DNA of 64,000 nt from Nostoc sp. UHCC 0926 (GTDB lineage Bacteria; Cyanobacteriota; Cyanobacteriia; Cyanobacteriales; Nostocaceae). Shown one piece after another: positions 9,737 through 18,277 of the stretch; positions within the stretch are counted from its first letter, which is position 1; every line of letters starts with the position of its first letter. The notes beneath the pieces were generated by a model. It had not been told where the DNA came from and did not search any database. It saw only the letters and a list, made by a program, of their open reading frames with translations. Location: assembly GCF_028623165.1 (NCBI RefSeq), contig NZ_CP117768.1, forward strand, positions 5,398,001 through 5,462,000, given 5' to 3'. A program made the position numbers and the translations under genes.

Positions 9737-10050
9737 TGTCTCTTCGGCGTGTATTCAGCTTCTAAACGGTCATATTCTTCGATTTCTATGGCAATCTCCG
9801 TGTCAATTACTTCTTTATTAACATAGTAGTAAGCTAGCGCTGCATAAACTTGTGCCAACATTAGCTGTGGTCTTTGGGCAACTATCTCTTCCGGTTTCAT
9901 GCCTGCGTTAAAGTCGATCGCAATATTGTGTATTGTAATCCGGTGTCCCGCAATCCGAGGGCGACCACCACAAGTTCCCGGTGTGCTGACAATCAGCGTG
10001 CCAATGTCGGTAATAGTTTGCATAGCTTGTTTACTAAATTTTGCTCCCAT
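9733..10050 (-). CDS. DUF433 protein, probable antitoxin
   Basis: This DUF433 protein contains STPGTCGGRPRIAGHRITI, the family hallmark, followed by a helical region (GMKPEEIVAQRPQL) that forms a winged-helix-like fold. An ATG at 10050 gives 105 residues. An ATG at 10023 (MQTITDIG) is an alternative and fits the usual family N-terminus; a TTG at 10056 is less likely. It is the first gene of a two-gene operon with the DUF5615 protein. In such modules the upstream gene is usually the antitoxin and autoregulator. Confidence 0.8.
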   Translation of the reverse strand: MGAKFSKQAMQTITDIGTLIVSTPGTCGGRPRIAGHRITIHNIAIDFNAGMKPEEIVAQRPQLMLAQVYAALAYYYVNKEVIDTEIAIEIEEYDRLEAEYTPKRQ

Positions 10051-10275
10051 AAGCAACTGAGCAATTTAAAACTTCTTCTAATCTAGAAATATAAATGTCC
10101 AGTTGTTTATTTAGCTACCCACAGCAAAATAAAACATTTATCCTTAAGAATTAGGAGTCTAGCACTAATCCCAGAATACCAAACATCCTGCTTAGATTGG
10201 AGACGATAGACTTTTTATAAGAGTAATTTTTGCAAAAACTCGAATTTATCAACATTTCAAAGTAGGTATAGGGCA

Positions 10276-12195
10276 ATGGTGCGATTAAAACCGTGGCAGT
10301 GGGTCGTCTTAGCAATCCCGATCGCTTTCATCATCATTTTCTTATTGGTAGCTGCCGGTTCGCAAATTCATGCGTGGGGCATTAATTGGATTTGGGGTGT
10401 ATTCACCCTTTTATTTGTGGGTTGGCGTTGGCTGTTAGTAAAATGGACTCAACCTGCTGTTAACCAAGTGGAAGCTGTATTAACCCAAGTCCGCGAAGAA
10501 CTGGAATCGACAGCAGAGGATACAGTAGGGCCACGAGTGGGAAGTGATGTCACAAAGCTTGCAGAAACCGCCCTCCAAGAGATTTTGCAAGCAGCACAAA
10601 GCGATCGCCCGATTTGGGAAGACTGGCAAACTTTTTGGACACGATGTCAGGATTTGGTTGTAGCGATCGCTCGTATCTACAATCCTCAAATTCAATATCC
10701 CCTGCTGAACATTTACGTCCCCCAAGCTTATGGGCTGATTCGGGGAACGGTGGATGACGTGGATCAGTGGATGCAAAAGTTATCCCCTGTCCTTAATCAA
10801 GTGACGGTTGGACAAGCATACCAAGGATACGAGGTCTATCGGAAGTTGGAACCATCGGCTCGGAAATTCTGGAAAGCTTGGAACTGGGCACAATGGGTCT
10901 TAAATCCGGTGGCGGCGGTAGCAAAACAAGTCAGTCAGGGTTCTAGTAACCAGGCAACTCAGCAATTATTAGGGAATTTGAGCCAGTTATTCCGGGAAGC
11001 TGCCCTGAGGAACTTATGCCGACAAGCGATCGCTCTCTACGGAGGTGGGACATTACCAGCTTCAGCAACCGCTGTTTCCACCCCAACTCTACCCAAGGTA
11101 AAAACTCAAACACTCCGAGAAATCCTGACTCAAGCTCAACCAGCCGAGGCGGTTGAGCAAAAACCTGTGAATATTCTGCTGGTGGGGCGCACAGGGTCGG
11201 GAAAAAGTAGCCTAATTAACACACTATTTCAGGCGGATTTAGCAGAGGTAGATGTTTTACCCAGTACCGATCGCATTCAGAATTATCAATGGCAAACTCA
11301 AAGTGGGGAAACCCTAACGCTTTGGGATACACCTGGTTATGAACAAGTCAACCGTGCCGCTCTCCGAGACCTAGTGCTTGATTATGCCATCAATGCAGAT
11401 TTGCTGCTGTTAGCTACCCCTGCTCTCGATCCTGCACTACAAATGGATGTAGACTTTCTGCAAGATATGAAAGCAGAAGTTACAGATTTACCTGCGATCG
11501 CGATCGTTACCCAGGTAGATCGTCTGCGTCCCATCCGCGAATGGCAACCACCTTATGATTGGGAATGGGGCGATCGCTCCAAAGAAATTGCGATTCGCGA
11601 AGCCACTGAGTATCGCGCCAAACTGCTAGGAAACTTCTGTAATCTAGTTCTACCTGTGGTTACAGGTGACAGCAAAACAAATAGAATCGCTTGGGGAGTA
11701 GAGGCGCTATCGTTGGGATTAGTGGATGCGATCGCACCTACCAAGCAACTCCGTCTCGCCCGCTTTTTGCGTAACCTCGAAGCCCGCACCATCGCCGCTG
11801 CCAAAATTATCGACCACTATACCTTCCAGATGACGACAACACAGGGACTAACGGCATTGCTCAAAAGTCCCGTCCTCCAGTTTGTTTCTACCCTCTCAAC
11901 CGGATCTCCAGCCCTAGCCTATATGCTGGCAGAGCAAATTCCTGTGGAACAGTTGCCGATTGTGATTGGCAAACTCCAAATGGGATATGAGCTTTTCTCG
12001 CTCTTGAATACAAGCAACCCTAACTCGCTCAACTTTGAATTGGTATCCCTCTGGCCGCTACTACTGGAAAACTCCGCTTCACCCGATCGCAACGCCTGGG
12101 CATTTGGTCACGCCCTAGTGGAGTACTGGACTCAAAATTTGACAATTAAACAACTTCGGGAGCGATTTGAGTATTATCTATCGATTGCCAAATAA
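10276..12195 (+). CDS. Membrane-associated GTPase (Era/YeeP-like)
   Basis: The protein has 639 residues. Two hydrophobic segments near the N-terminus (about 10-30 and 35-55) anchor it in the membrane. A helical region follows, and then a GTPase domain from about residue 295: G1 GRTGSGKSSLIN, G3 WDTPGYE, G4-like TQVDR. The C-terminal helical part (about 515-639) may return to the membrane. The family includes bacterial dynamin-like and YcjF/YeeP-type GTPases, whose roles are poorly known; membrane stress or remodelling is an inference. The ATG at 10276 follows a weak purine stretch. It is apparently monocistronic. Confidence 0.8.
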   Translation: MVRLKPWQWVVLAIPIAFIIIFLLVAAGSQIHAWGINWIWGVFTLLFVGWRWLLVKWTQPAVNQVEAVLTQVREELESTAEDTVGPRVGSDVTKLAETALQEILQAAQSDRPIWEDWQTFWTRCQDLVVAIARIYNPQIQYPLLNIYVPQAYGLIRGTVDDVDQWMQKLSPVLNQVTVGQAYQGYEVYRKLEPSARKFWKAWNWAQWVLNPVAAVAKQVSQGSSNQATQQLLGNLSQLFREAALRNLCRQAIALYGGGTLPASATAVSTPTLPKVKTQTLREILTQAQPAEAVEQKPVNILLVGRTGSGKSSLINTLFQADLAEVDVLPSTDRIQNYQWQTQSGETLTLWDTPGYEQVNRAALRDLVLDYAINADLLLLATPALDPALQMDVDFLQDMKAEVTDLPAIAIVTQVDRLRPIREWQPPYDWEWGDRSKEIAIREATEYRAKLLGNFCNLVLPVVTGDSKTNRIAWGVEALSLGLVDAIAPTKQLRLARFLRNLEARTIAAAKIIDHYTFQMTTTQGLTALLKSPVLQFVSTLSTGSPALAYMLAEQIPVEQLPIVIGKLQMGYELFSLLNTSNPNSLNFELVSLWPLLLENSASPDRNAWAFGHALVEYWTQNLTIKQLRERFEYYLSIAK

Positions 12196-12219
12196 TTTGT
12201 CTGCGTTGAGGAAATAATT

Positions 12220-12319
12220 AGGACTTACGCACTAAGAATGTCAAATCAAGGTTTGAGATTGCTTCTCTACGAGACGCTTCGCTGGCAATGACGTAATTTT
12301 GTTATGGTGCGTAAGTTCT
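12220..12319. repeat. MITE-like repeat, AGGACTTACGCAC ends (copy 2)
   Basis: The unit starts AGGACTTACGCACTA and ends TGGTGCGTAAGTTCT. Its interior contains GATTGCTTC ... GGCAATGAC, part of the GTCATTGCGAGCG-type REP repeat seen complete at 24911-25012 and 30999-31084. It lies just after the GTPase gene. Confidence 0.6.
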
Positions 12320-12721
12320 ATTAATGTCCATAAGCGATGTCTAAGACGGACTGTGACGCTCCAAGAGTCGTTGGCGCAGCCTCTCCAAGAGTTGAGAGCA
12401 ACTCTTGGAAACACTACACAAACGCTATCGGTAGACACATCTTGCATTCTCTCGCAACTGATACGTTTAAATAACGAGTTTACTAACTACATTCACCCGC
12501 TATATTAAACAGTATAAGTTGGATTCTTCCTACGTAAATACTGAATATTTACCCAGCAGCCTTAAAGATATTTATATTCATAAACAGGAGAACAAAAAAT
12601 GCGGTAACAGGTCGTACTTTTAACATCAAAGTTAAGATTATGATTAAGATTATGTGTCTGCTGAAACCTACCCGCTTTACCTGAGTTTTTACCCAGACTT
12701 CCCTTTTGTTCGGAGTTCTTT
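12320..12721. other. Non-coding gap before the split kinase gene
   Basis: About 400 bases without a convincing gene. The part 12350-12420 contains short palindromic repeats built on AAGAGTT and CTCTTGG. Upstream of the kinase start, GGAG at 12713-12716 is a plausible ribosome binding site. Confidence 0.5.
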
Positions 12722-12898
12722 ATGAAAAATATATTACAAACCTCCATCTCTCAAGAACAGAATTCGCATCAGAGCTATAGCATTTCGTCTTACAATAGGC
12801 TACTTTCGGTTGTGAAGGATTTGGCTAGTGTGCGGACTATTGAGGAAATTATTGAGATTGTGCGTTTGGCGGCTCGGGATCTCACTAATGCTGATGGA

Positions 12899-13010
12899 TT
12901 GACACTCCCCGCGCTGAAGCGACGGGGATTCTTGAATCTAAGACATAACTTGCTCTTGCAGGTTTGCACCAACAAGAGTAGAGGTTTCATCTCCGCAAGT
13001 GTTGCCTACG
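12899..13010 (-). ncRNA. Candidate omega/reRNA from the right end of the element
   Basis: In characterised TnpB systems the guide RNA is transcribed from the element's right end, overlapping the 3' end of tnpB and running into the flank. The corresponding part here contains the terminal hairpin at 12907-12927. The predicted guide is the flanking minus-strand sequence beginning TCCATCAGCATTAGTG (12898 leftwards). This is position-based inference; no promoter or processing site was identified. Confidence 0.4.
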
Positions 13011-14128
13011 TCTAGCGCAGAGGTTCCGATATGCCCTACCGTACCCAATCCTCGACTAAGGATATTTCTAGCTGCGTTTTCGTCTCTATCCATTACGCAT
13101 CCACACTGACAAACGTGGGTTCGAGTAGATAGAGTTTTCTTAACAGTTTCACCACAGCTAGAGCATTCTTGGCTACTATATTGCGGATTAACCGCAACCG
13201 TGACACGCTTGAATACTTTACCAAAGTACTCAATCCAGACACGAAACTGATACCAAGATGCATCATTTATAGACTTGGCTAAACAGTGATTTTTCACCAT
13301 ATTCTTAATCCTCAAATCTTCATAGGCTATCAAGTCGTTAGACTGAACTACGCACCGTGCTAATTTCACAGCATGGTCTTTACGTTGCCTACTTATTTTG
13401 AGGTGGCGTTTACCTAAAATTTGTCTAGCCTTACTTCTATTCTTTGAACCTTTTATCTTTCTTGAAACTCGACGTTGTGAACGCTTGAGAACTTTTTCAC
13501 CAATACGCAGGAACTTTGGGTTTTCAACCATCGTTCCATCTGAATCGGTGTAGTATTCCTTAAGTCCAACGTCTAAACCAACCGTATTACCAGTCGGTTC
13601 TATATTCTCGGAACGTTCTACATCAATACAAAATTGAACATACACACCATCCGCACGTTTCACCAACCTCACCCGTTTAATCTGGTTAATTTGGTAGAAG
13701 TGCAAATCACGAGTACCTTTGAGTTTTAACTTTCCAATACCTTTTTTGTCAGTGAAAGTTATTGATTTACGATTATCTGCAAGCTTCCATCCAGTCGATT
13801 TGTACTCAACAGATCGACAATCTTTCTGAAATCGAGGATACCCCTTTAAACCCGGAATACCCTTCTTGCAGTTGTCATAAAACCGAGAGATAGAAGACCA
13901 TGCTCTTTCAGCAGAAGCCTGTCTAGCCATTGAATTAAGTTCATTAGCAAAGGGAAAATTAGCCGCAAGTACAGCACAATATTTTTGCAAATCATTTTTA
14001 CCTGTGCCTTTAACGTCCATCCATAGCCGAATACAGCTATTACGAATAAACTTTGCAGTCCGAATTGCATCATTTATTTTGCATAATTGCGCTGACTTCC
14101 CATAAGCTTTAAACTTAAAAACAAGCAT
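12938..14128 (-). CDS. tnpB: TnpB RNA-guided nuclease of IS200/IS605 family
   Basis: The protein has 396 residues from the ATG at 14128 (MLVFKFKAYG, the usual TnpB start). An in-frame GTG at 14143 is less likely. RuvC residues are intact: Asp in GLDVGLKEYY, Glu in IAYEDLRIKN and Asp in MDRDENAARN. A four-cysteine zinc finger (CSSCG and CQCG) lies between the last two. TnpB is the ancestor of Cas12, cleaving DNA under guidance of a right-end RNA and promoting element retention. The length is typical and no frame break is seen, so the protein is probably active. Confidence 0.9.
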   Translation of the reverse strand: MLVFKFKAYGKSAQLCKINDAIRTAKFIRNSCIRLWMDVKGTGKNDLQKYCAVLAANFPFANELNSMARQASAERAWSSISRFYDNCKKGIPGLKGYPRFQKDCRSVEYKSTGWKLADNRKSITFTDKKGIGKLKLKGTRDLHFYQINQIKRVRLVKRADGVYVQFCIDVERSENIEPTGNTVGLDVGLKEYYTDSDGTMVENPKFLRIGEKVLKRSQRRVSRKIKGSKNRSKARQILGKRHLKISRQRKDHAVKLARCVVQSNDLIAYEDLRIKNMVKNHCLAKSINDASWYQFRVWIEYFGKVFKRVTVAVNPQYSSQECSSCGETVKKTLSTRTHVCQCGCVMDRDENAARNILSRGLGTVGHIGTSALDVGNTCGDETSTLVGANLQEQVMS

Positions 14129-15868
14129 CTTTTTACCTCCCACTTTATACTACCACACTTGGTATAAGATATTAGGAAGGTTGAAAAACTTTATACAATC
14201 TTGACGGCTGAATAAATTCAGCTATTCGCTTATATCCCCTATCTATTGCACAGAAGGCGGTACTACGTACCTGTTCTTCGGGGGCTTTACGCTTCACTAT
14301 CGTAACTTTTGTATTGCGGGATGGTGAATGTTGCCACTATGTCGATGAAAACGCTATCGGCCCACTTTGGAAAGGTATGCGTTTTCCGCTCAAGTCTTGC
14401 ATTTCCGGTTGGGCAATGCTGAATAAACAAGCAGCCGTGATTGAGGACATTTACCAGGATGCGCGAATTCCTCTTGATGCTTACAAGGTTACTTTTGTCA
14501 AGAGTTTAGTGATGGTTCCCATCCGGGTTTCTGATCCATTGGGTGCGATCGGAGCCTACTGGAGTACACTACACCAAGCCACGCCCGAAGAGATCGGACT
14601 GCTTGAGATTTTGACCGACACTACGGCAGTTGCGATATCGAACGTTCAACTTTTCCAGAAACTTACCAACCAAAATGCGCTTAAAGACAAATTCATTGCG
14701 ATGCTAGCTCACGAGCTGAGAAATCCTGTTGCCCCGATCTCGAACGGGGTTCAGCTTCTCAAGTTGAAGTTGGGAGAGACTGGCGTAGTCGGGGAAACAG
14801 TCTTAATGATGCAACACCAGATTAAGCACCTCTCGAAGTTGATCGATGAGCTACTCGACGTATCGTCCATCACTTACGGGAAGATTTCATTAAATCTTGA
14901 GAAGTTTAATCTGGTAGATTTGGTTCGCCAGAGTCTCAATGACCATGCACAAGCAATAAAGAGATCCAACCTTACCGTAGTACAAGACCTGCCAAACGCG
15001 CCTGTGTGGGCTGATGTTGACTCCACCCGCTTCTTCCAAGTCTTTCGGAACCTTCTTGAGAACGCCTTAAAGTTTTCAAAGCCAGATGGGACGATCTGGG
15101 TGGATCTCTCATTGATTCCAGGTGAGAATGGCTCAGGTAGTGTAGCGGTCTTATCTGTAAGAGACTCAGGCATAGGGATAGACCCGACAATGTTACCAGA
15201 ACTATTCGAGCCGTTTACCCAGGCCGATCGCAGCTTAGACCGTTCGAGGGGCGGGCTAGGTCTGGGACTATCGGTAGTCAAAAGTCTTGTCGAACTTCAT
15301 GGTGGTCATGTTGAAGCCTCAAGTAGAGGGATCAATTTGGGAGCAGAATTCAAAGTCACTCTCCCTGTATGCGAAGAGATTACAGCCTTGGACAACGACC
15401 TGGAGATTATAGAGGCAGCTAAAAAATCGTTGAAGATTTTAGTCATCGAAGATAATGACGATTCAGCCGTAACATTAAAAGCAGTGCTTGAGTACTTCGG
15501 GCATGAAGTTTCCATTGCCAATAATGGAATTTTAGGGGTACAAACTGCAAGAGAGTTTGAGCCTCATGTGATTATTTGTGATATCGGACTTCCTGAGATG
15601 GATGGATTCGCCGTTGCACAGGAACTGAGTAAAGACTCCAAATTTACTCGCTCAATTCTGATTGCGCTCACCGGCTACGGTAGCCAAGAGGATAGGGAAC
15701 TTGCGCTTCAGGCTGGTTTTAAATGCCACTTGACCAAGCCTGTGGACTTTGAAAAACTTACGGCAGAAATTGATCGATACTTTGATGGAGTATTATCAAC
15801 TTAAGAAATTTTGCTCCTTTCTCATGAGTGCGTAGGCATAGACCTTCGTAGACATCGCTATTATTCCA

Positions 15869-15991
15869 TTAGGGACTTCCAGTTAAAAAAACATCCCATC
15901 CCTGCGGGACGCTCCGCGAACATAGGGGCGCAAGGCCTTGCGCCCCTACAAATGTGCAAATAATTTTGGATAATTTATTTTTTGTCAGTCC
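15869..15991 (+). repeat. 123-bp dispersed repeat, copy A
   Basis: This is essentially identical to the reverse complement of 26201-26323; I see one substitution. It begins TTAGGGACTTCC and contains the hairpin AGGGGCGCAAGGCCTTGCGCCCCT. On the minus strand it supplies the TGA stop codon of the DUF29 gene (15985-15987), so its insertion has defined that gene's present C-terminus. Confidence 0.8.
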
Positions 15992-16482
15992 ATTAAATCA
16001 TTTGTCGCAGGCTCACCCGGATAAAAGCGATCGCTCAGAATTTCCTCAAAAGGATATAAGCATTGCTTGGGAAAAGTTGAGAGTGGTAGATTTGTTTCTC
16101 CTGATGCTAAATCCCTACCGTTTTCATATGATTCCTGGAGTGCTTCTTCAAGGTAAGGTTTCAGGCTGGGATTTTCGCTCATCAACTTGAGAATTTCGCG
16201 TCGTTGTACTCTAATTGTCGCTAACCAGCTACGACTCCGTTGCTTTGGTTGATATTCCCATTTGAGCAAATGTCCAACTAATATACTAAGACGATTTCTC
16301 AATTCTTGGCGTTCCTTTCTTCCCAATGATTCGATTTCCTCAATTAAATTGGGCAGGTCAAGCTGGTTCCATTGGTGATGACGCAGAAGGTTAGCCTGTT
16401 CTTGAGTCCAAGTGTAAAAATCATTTTCGTAGAGGTTTGGCATCAGGTTTACCGCAGGTTGTCCGGTTTGTGGTGTCTGCAT
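15985..16482 (-). CDS. DUF29 family protein
   Basis: This 165-residue protein has the DUF29 pattern: YENDFYTWTQEQANLLR, then LPNLIEEIESLGRKERQEL, a hydrophilic helical region with SWLATIRVQRREI, and a C-terminal LSTFPKQCLYPFEEIL. DUF29 proteins are abundant in cyanobacteria and of unknown function. The stop codon is contributed by the dispersed repeat at its 3' end. An internal ATG (MPNLYEND, 16443) is a reasonable alternative start, since most family members begin close to YExDFYxW. Confidence 0.85.
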   Translation of the reverse strand: MQTPQTGQPAVNLMPNLYENDFYTWTQEQANLLRHHQWNQLDLPNLIEEIESLGRKERQELRNRLSILVGHLLKWEYQPKQRSRSWLATIRVQRREILKLMSENPSLKPYLEEALQESYENGRDLASGETNLPLSTFPKQCLYPFEEILSDRFYPGEPATNDLMD

Positions 16483-16522
16483 AGTGGGTTCAAAACCTGG
16501 TGAACTTTCCCTAATTATAGTT

Positions 16523-16698
16523 AGGACTTACGCACACTCTACGAATTCTTCTCAACTCTTGGAGAGGCTGCGCCAACGAGACGCTCCGCGTTGGCGTTCG
16601 CGGAGCGTGTCGCAGACAAGCCTCTCGTAGAGAAGGCGCTCTTGGCGTCTTGGCGGTTCGATAAATTAAGCGAAGTTAGCAATTTTTGCGTAAGTTCT
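16523..16698. repeat. MITE-like repeat, AGGACTTACGCAC ends (copy 3)
   Basis: The unit starts AGGACTTACGCACA and ends TTTGCGTAAGTTCT. The interior holds long imperfect palindromes (GAGACGCTCCGCG with CGCGGAGCGTGTC; TCTCGTAGAGA). This copy is the longest of the three family members in the window. Confidence 0.6.
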
Positions 16699-16739
16699 GA
16701 TAGTAAAGGCGCACAGATGTGCATTGCTGTCAACTCCAG

Positions 16740-16790
16740 GTTTTTCTCGTTTCTCGTTTCTCGTTTCCAGCCAGAGGCTGGAAACGAGGA
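16740..16790. repeat. TTTCTCG tandem repeat plus hairpin
   Basis: Three copies of TTTCTCG are followed by the perfect hairpin TTTCCAGCC / GGCTGGAAA. It lies in the gap between the DUF29 and frmA genes and has no coding role. It could act as a terminator-like structure for minus-strand transcripts, but a T-tract is lacking. Confidence 0.5.
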
Positions 16791-16883
16791 TTTTCTCTCG
16801 TGTTCTGGCTGAAGTTGACATGAATTACATCTGTTCGCTCTTCCAGTTAATTCTGTTTTGAGAAAAAGCCTTCAATCTAACAG

Positions 16884-17993
16884 CTAAAAAGTCACCACAC
16901 TGCGAATTGATTCACCTTTGTGCATCAATTCAAAAGCATCATTAATTTGCTCAATCGGCATCACATGGGTAATCAAATCATCAATGTTTATCTTACCTTG
17001 CATATACCAATCAACAATTTTCGGCACATCTGTACGTCCTCTAGCGCCACCGAATGCCGAACCTTTCCAAACGCGCCCAGTTACTAATTGAAAAGGACGA
17101 GTACTGATTTCCTGTCCAGCACCAGCAACACCAATAACCACGCTGACGCCCCAACCTTTATGGCAGCATTCTAATGCTTGGCGCATAACTTTGACATTAC
17201 CGATACATTCAAAACTGTAATCAGCACCACCTTTGGTTAAATCAACCAGATAGGGAACTAAATCACCCTCTACTTCCTGGGGATTGACAAAGTGCGTCAT
17301 GCCAAACTTTTCTGCCAAGGCGCGTTTGCTGGGATTAAGATCCACCCCGACAATCATATTCGCTCCCACCATCCGCGCCGCTTGGATGACATTTAAACCA
17401 ATACCACCCAAGCCAAAAACCACGACATTTGCTCCCGGTTCCACTTTGGCAGTATTGATGACTGCACCAACACCAGTAGTTACGCCACAGCCAATGTAAC
17501 AAACTTTATCAAATGGGGCGTCTTCCCGAATTTTTGCCAGGGCGATTTCTGGTAGCACTGTATAGTTGGCAAAAGTGGATGTACCCATGTAATGATGAAT
17601 CATCTGCCCATCGATACTAAAGCGACTGGTGCCATCGGGCATGACACCGCGTGCTTGAGTTAGGCGAATAGCTTGACAAAGATTTGTTTTGAAACTCAGG
17701 CAATATTCGCACTGACGGCATTCGGGAGTGTAGAGGGGAATCACGTGATCCCCTGGTTTGAGGCTGGTGACACCAGCGCCTACCTCTACCACCACACCAG
17801 CACCTTCATGTCCCAAAATTGCCGGAAACAAACCTTCGGGATCGTTACCAGATAAGGTAAAGGCGTCGGTATGGCAAACCCCCGTGGCTTTAATCTCAAC
17901 TAACACTTCGCCGGCTTGTGGCCCCGATAGTTGAACGGTTTCAATCGTCAACGGCTTACTTGCGCTGTAAGCTACTGCTGCTTTAACTTGCAA
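16884..17993 (-). CDS. frmA: S-(hydroxymethyl)glutathione dehydrogenase / class III alcohol dehydrogenase
   Basis: This zinc-dependent enzyme oxidises S-hydroxymethylglutathione, formed from formaldehyde and glutathione, to S-formylglutathione using NAD. The protein has 369 residues. The catalytic zinc site is in GVCHTDAFTLSG and GHEGAGVVVEVG; the structural zinc loop is CRQCEYCLSFKTNLC; the Rossmann motif is VFGLGGIGLNV. Residues at these positions are intact and the length is typical. It probably works with the S-formylglutathione hydrolase at 25231-26070, about 7 kb away in the same orientation. It can also reduce S-nitrosoglutathione in characterised homologues. Confidence 0.93.
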   Translation of the reverse strand: MQVKAAVAYSASKPLTIETVQLSGPQAGEVLVEIKATGVCHTDAFTLSGNDPEGLFPAILGHEGAGVVVEVGAGVTSLKPGDHVIPLYTPECRQCEYCLSFKTNLCQAIRLTQARGVMPDGTSRFSIDGQMIHHYMGTSTFANYTVLPEIALAKIREDAPFDKVCYIGCGVTTGVGAVINTAKVEPGANVVVFGLGGIGLNVIQAARMVGANMIVGVDLNPSKRALAEKFGMTHFVNPQEVEGDLVPYLVDLTKGGADYSFECIGNVKVMRQALECCHKGWGVSVVIGVAGAGQEISTRPFQLVTGRVWKGSAFGGARGRTDVPKIVDWYMQGKINIDDLITHVMPIEQINDAFELMHKGESIRSVVTF

Positions 17994-18277
17994 CGTCAGC
18001 CCTCCTGTATAGTTTTTTGACCTTCTTACCAGTGCTGGAGTACCGGGATTATTTCACTTAAACATATTGAGCGGATGATCCACTTTTGCATCACTTTATC
18101 GTATTTAGTAAGCACGATCGCCGCTATAACGATAAATATCACTTTGTTAAAATATCATTCTGTAGCTAAATTGGTTAAAGGCGGCAACAGGTGTTTTGGC
18201 AACGATGTAAACTTGATGTCCGCAGCAACCTCCAAATAATTTGTTCACCTCTCTATTAATACATTTTGTCACAGCTT

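Larger units (their letters stand above)
12899..14301 (-). mobile_element. TnpB-only IS200/IS605 (IS608-type) element, 1403 bp
   Basis: The boundaries come from reading the interrupted kinase gene. On the minus strand the left end follows target tetranucleotide TTAC (plus-strand GTAA at 14302-14305) and the right end finishes with TCAA (plus-strand TTGA at 12899-12902). TTAC and TCAA are the cleavage sites known for IS608. There is no target duplication, as expected for HUH-mediated single-strand transposition. A right-end hairpin lies at 12907-12927 (CCCCG, CGCT, AGCG, CGGGG). There is no tnpA, so mobilisation would need a TnpA in trans. Confidence 0.85.
12722..15804 (+). pseudogene. GAF-histidine kinase-receiver gene split by a transposon
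   Basis: Residues 1-59 are encoded at 12722-12898 and the remainder at 14302-15804. Removing 12899-14301 restores one frame (GCT GAT GGA | GTA ACT TTT) of about 559 residues. The order is a GAF sensor, HisKA with phosphorylated His in AMLAHELRNP, HATPase with N-box NLLENALKFS and G-boxes DSGIGI and GGLGLGLS, then a receiver domain with phosphoacceptor Asp in IICDIGLP and Lys in LTKPVD. It is a hybrid sensor kinase that presumably senses a small molecule or pigment. As it stands the insertion should abolish full-length protein; the downstream part may still be made from an internal start (TTG at 14314 or later ATG). Both halves look undecayed, so the insertion is recent. Confidence 0.85.
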
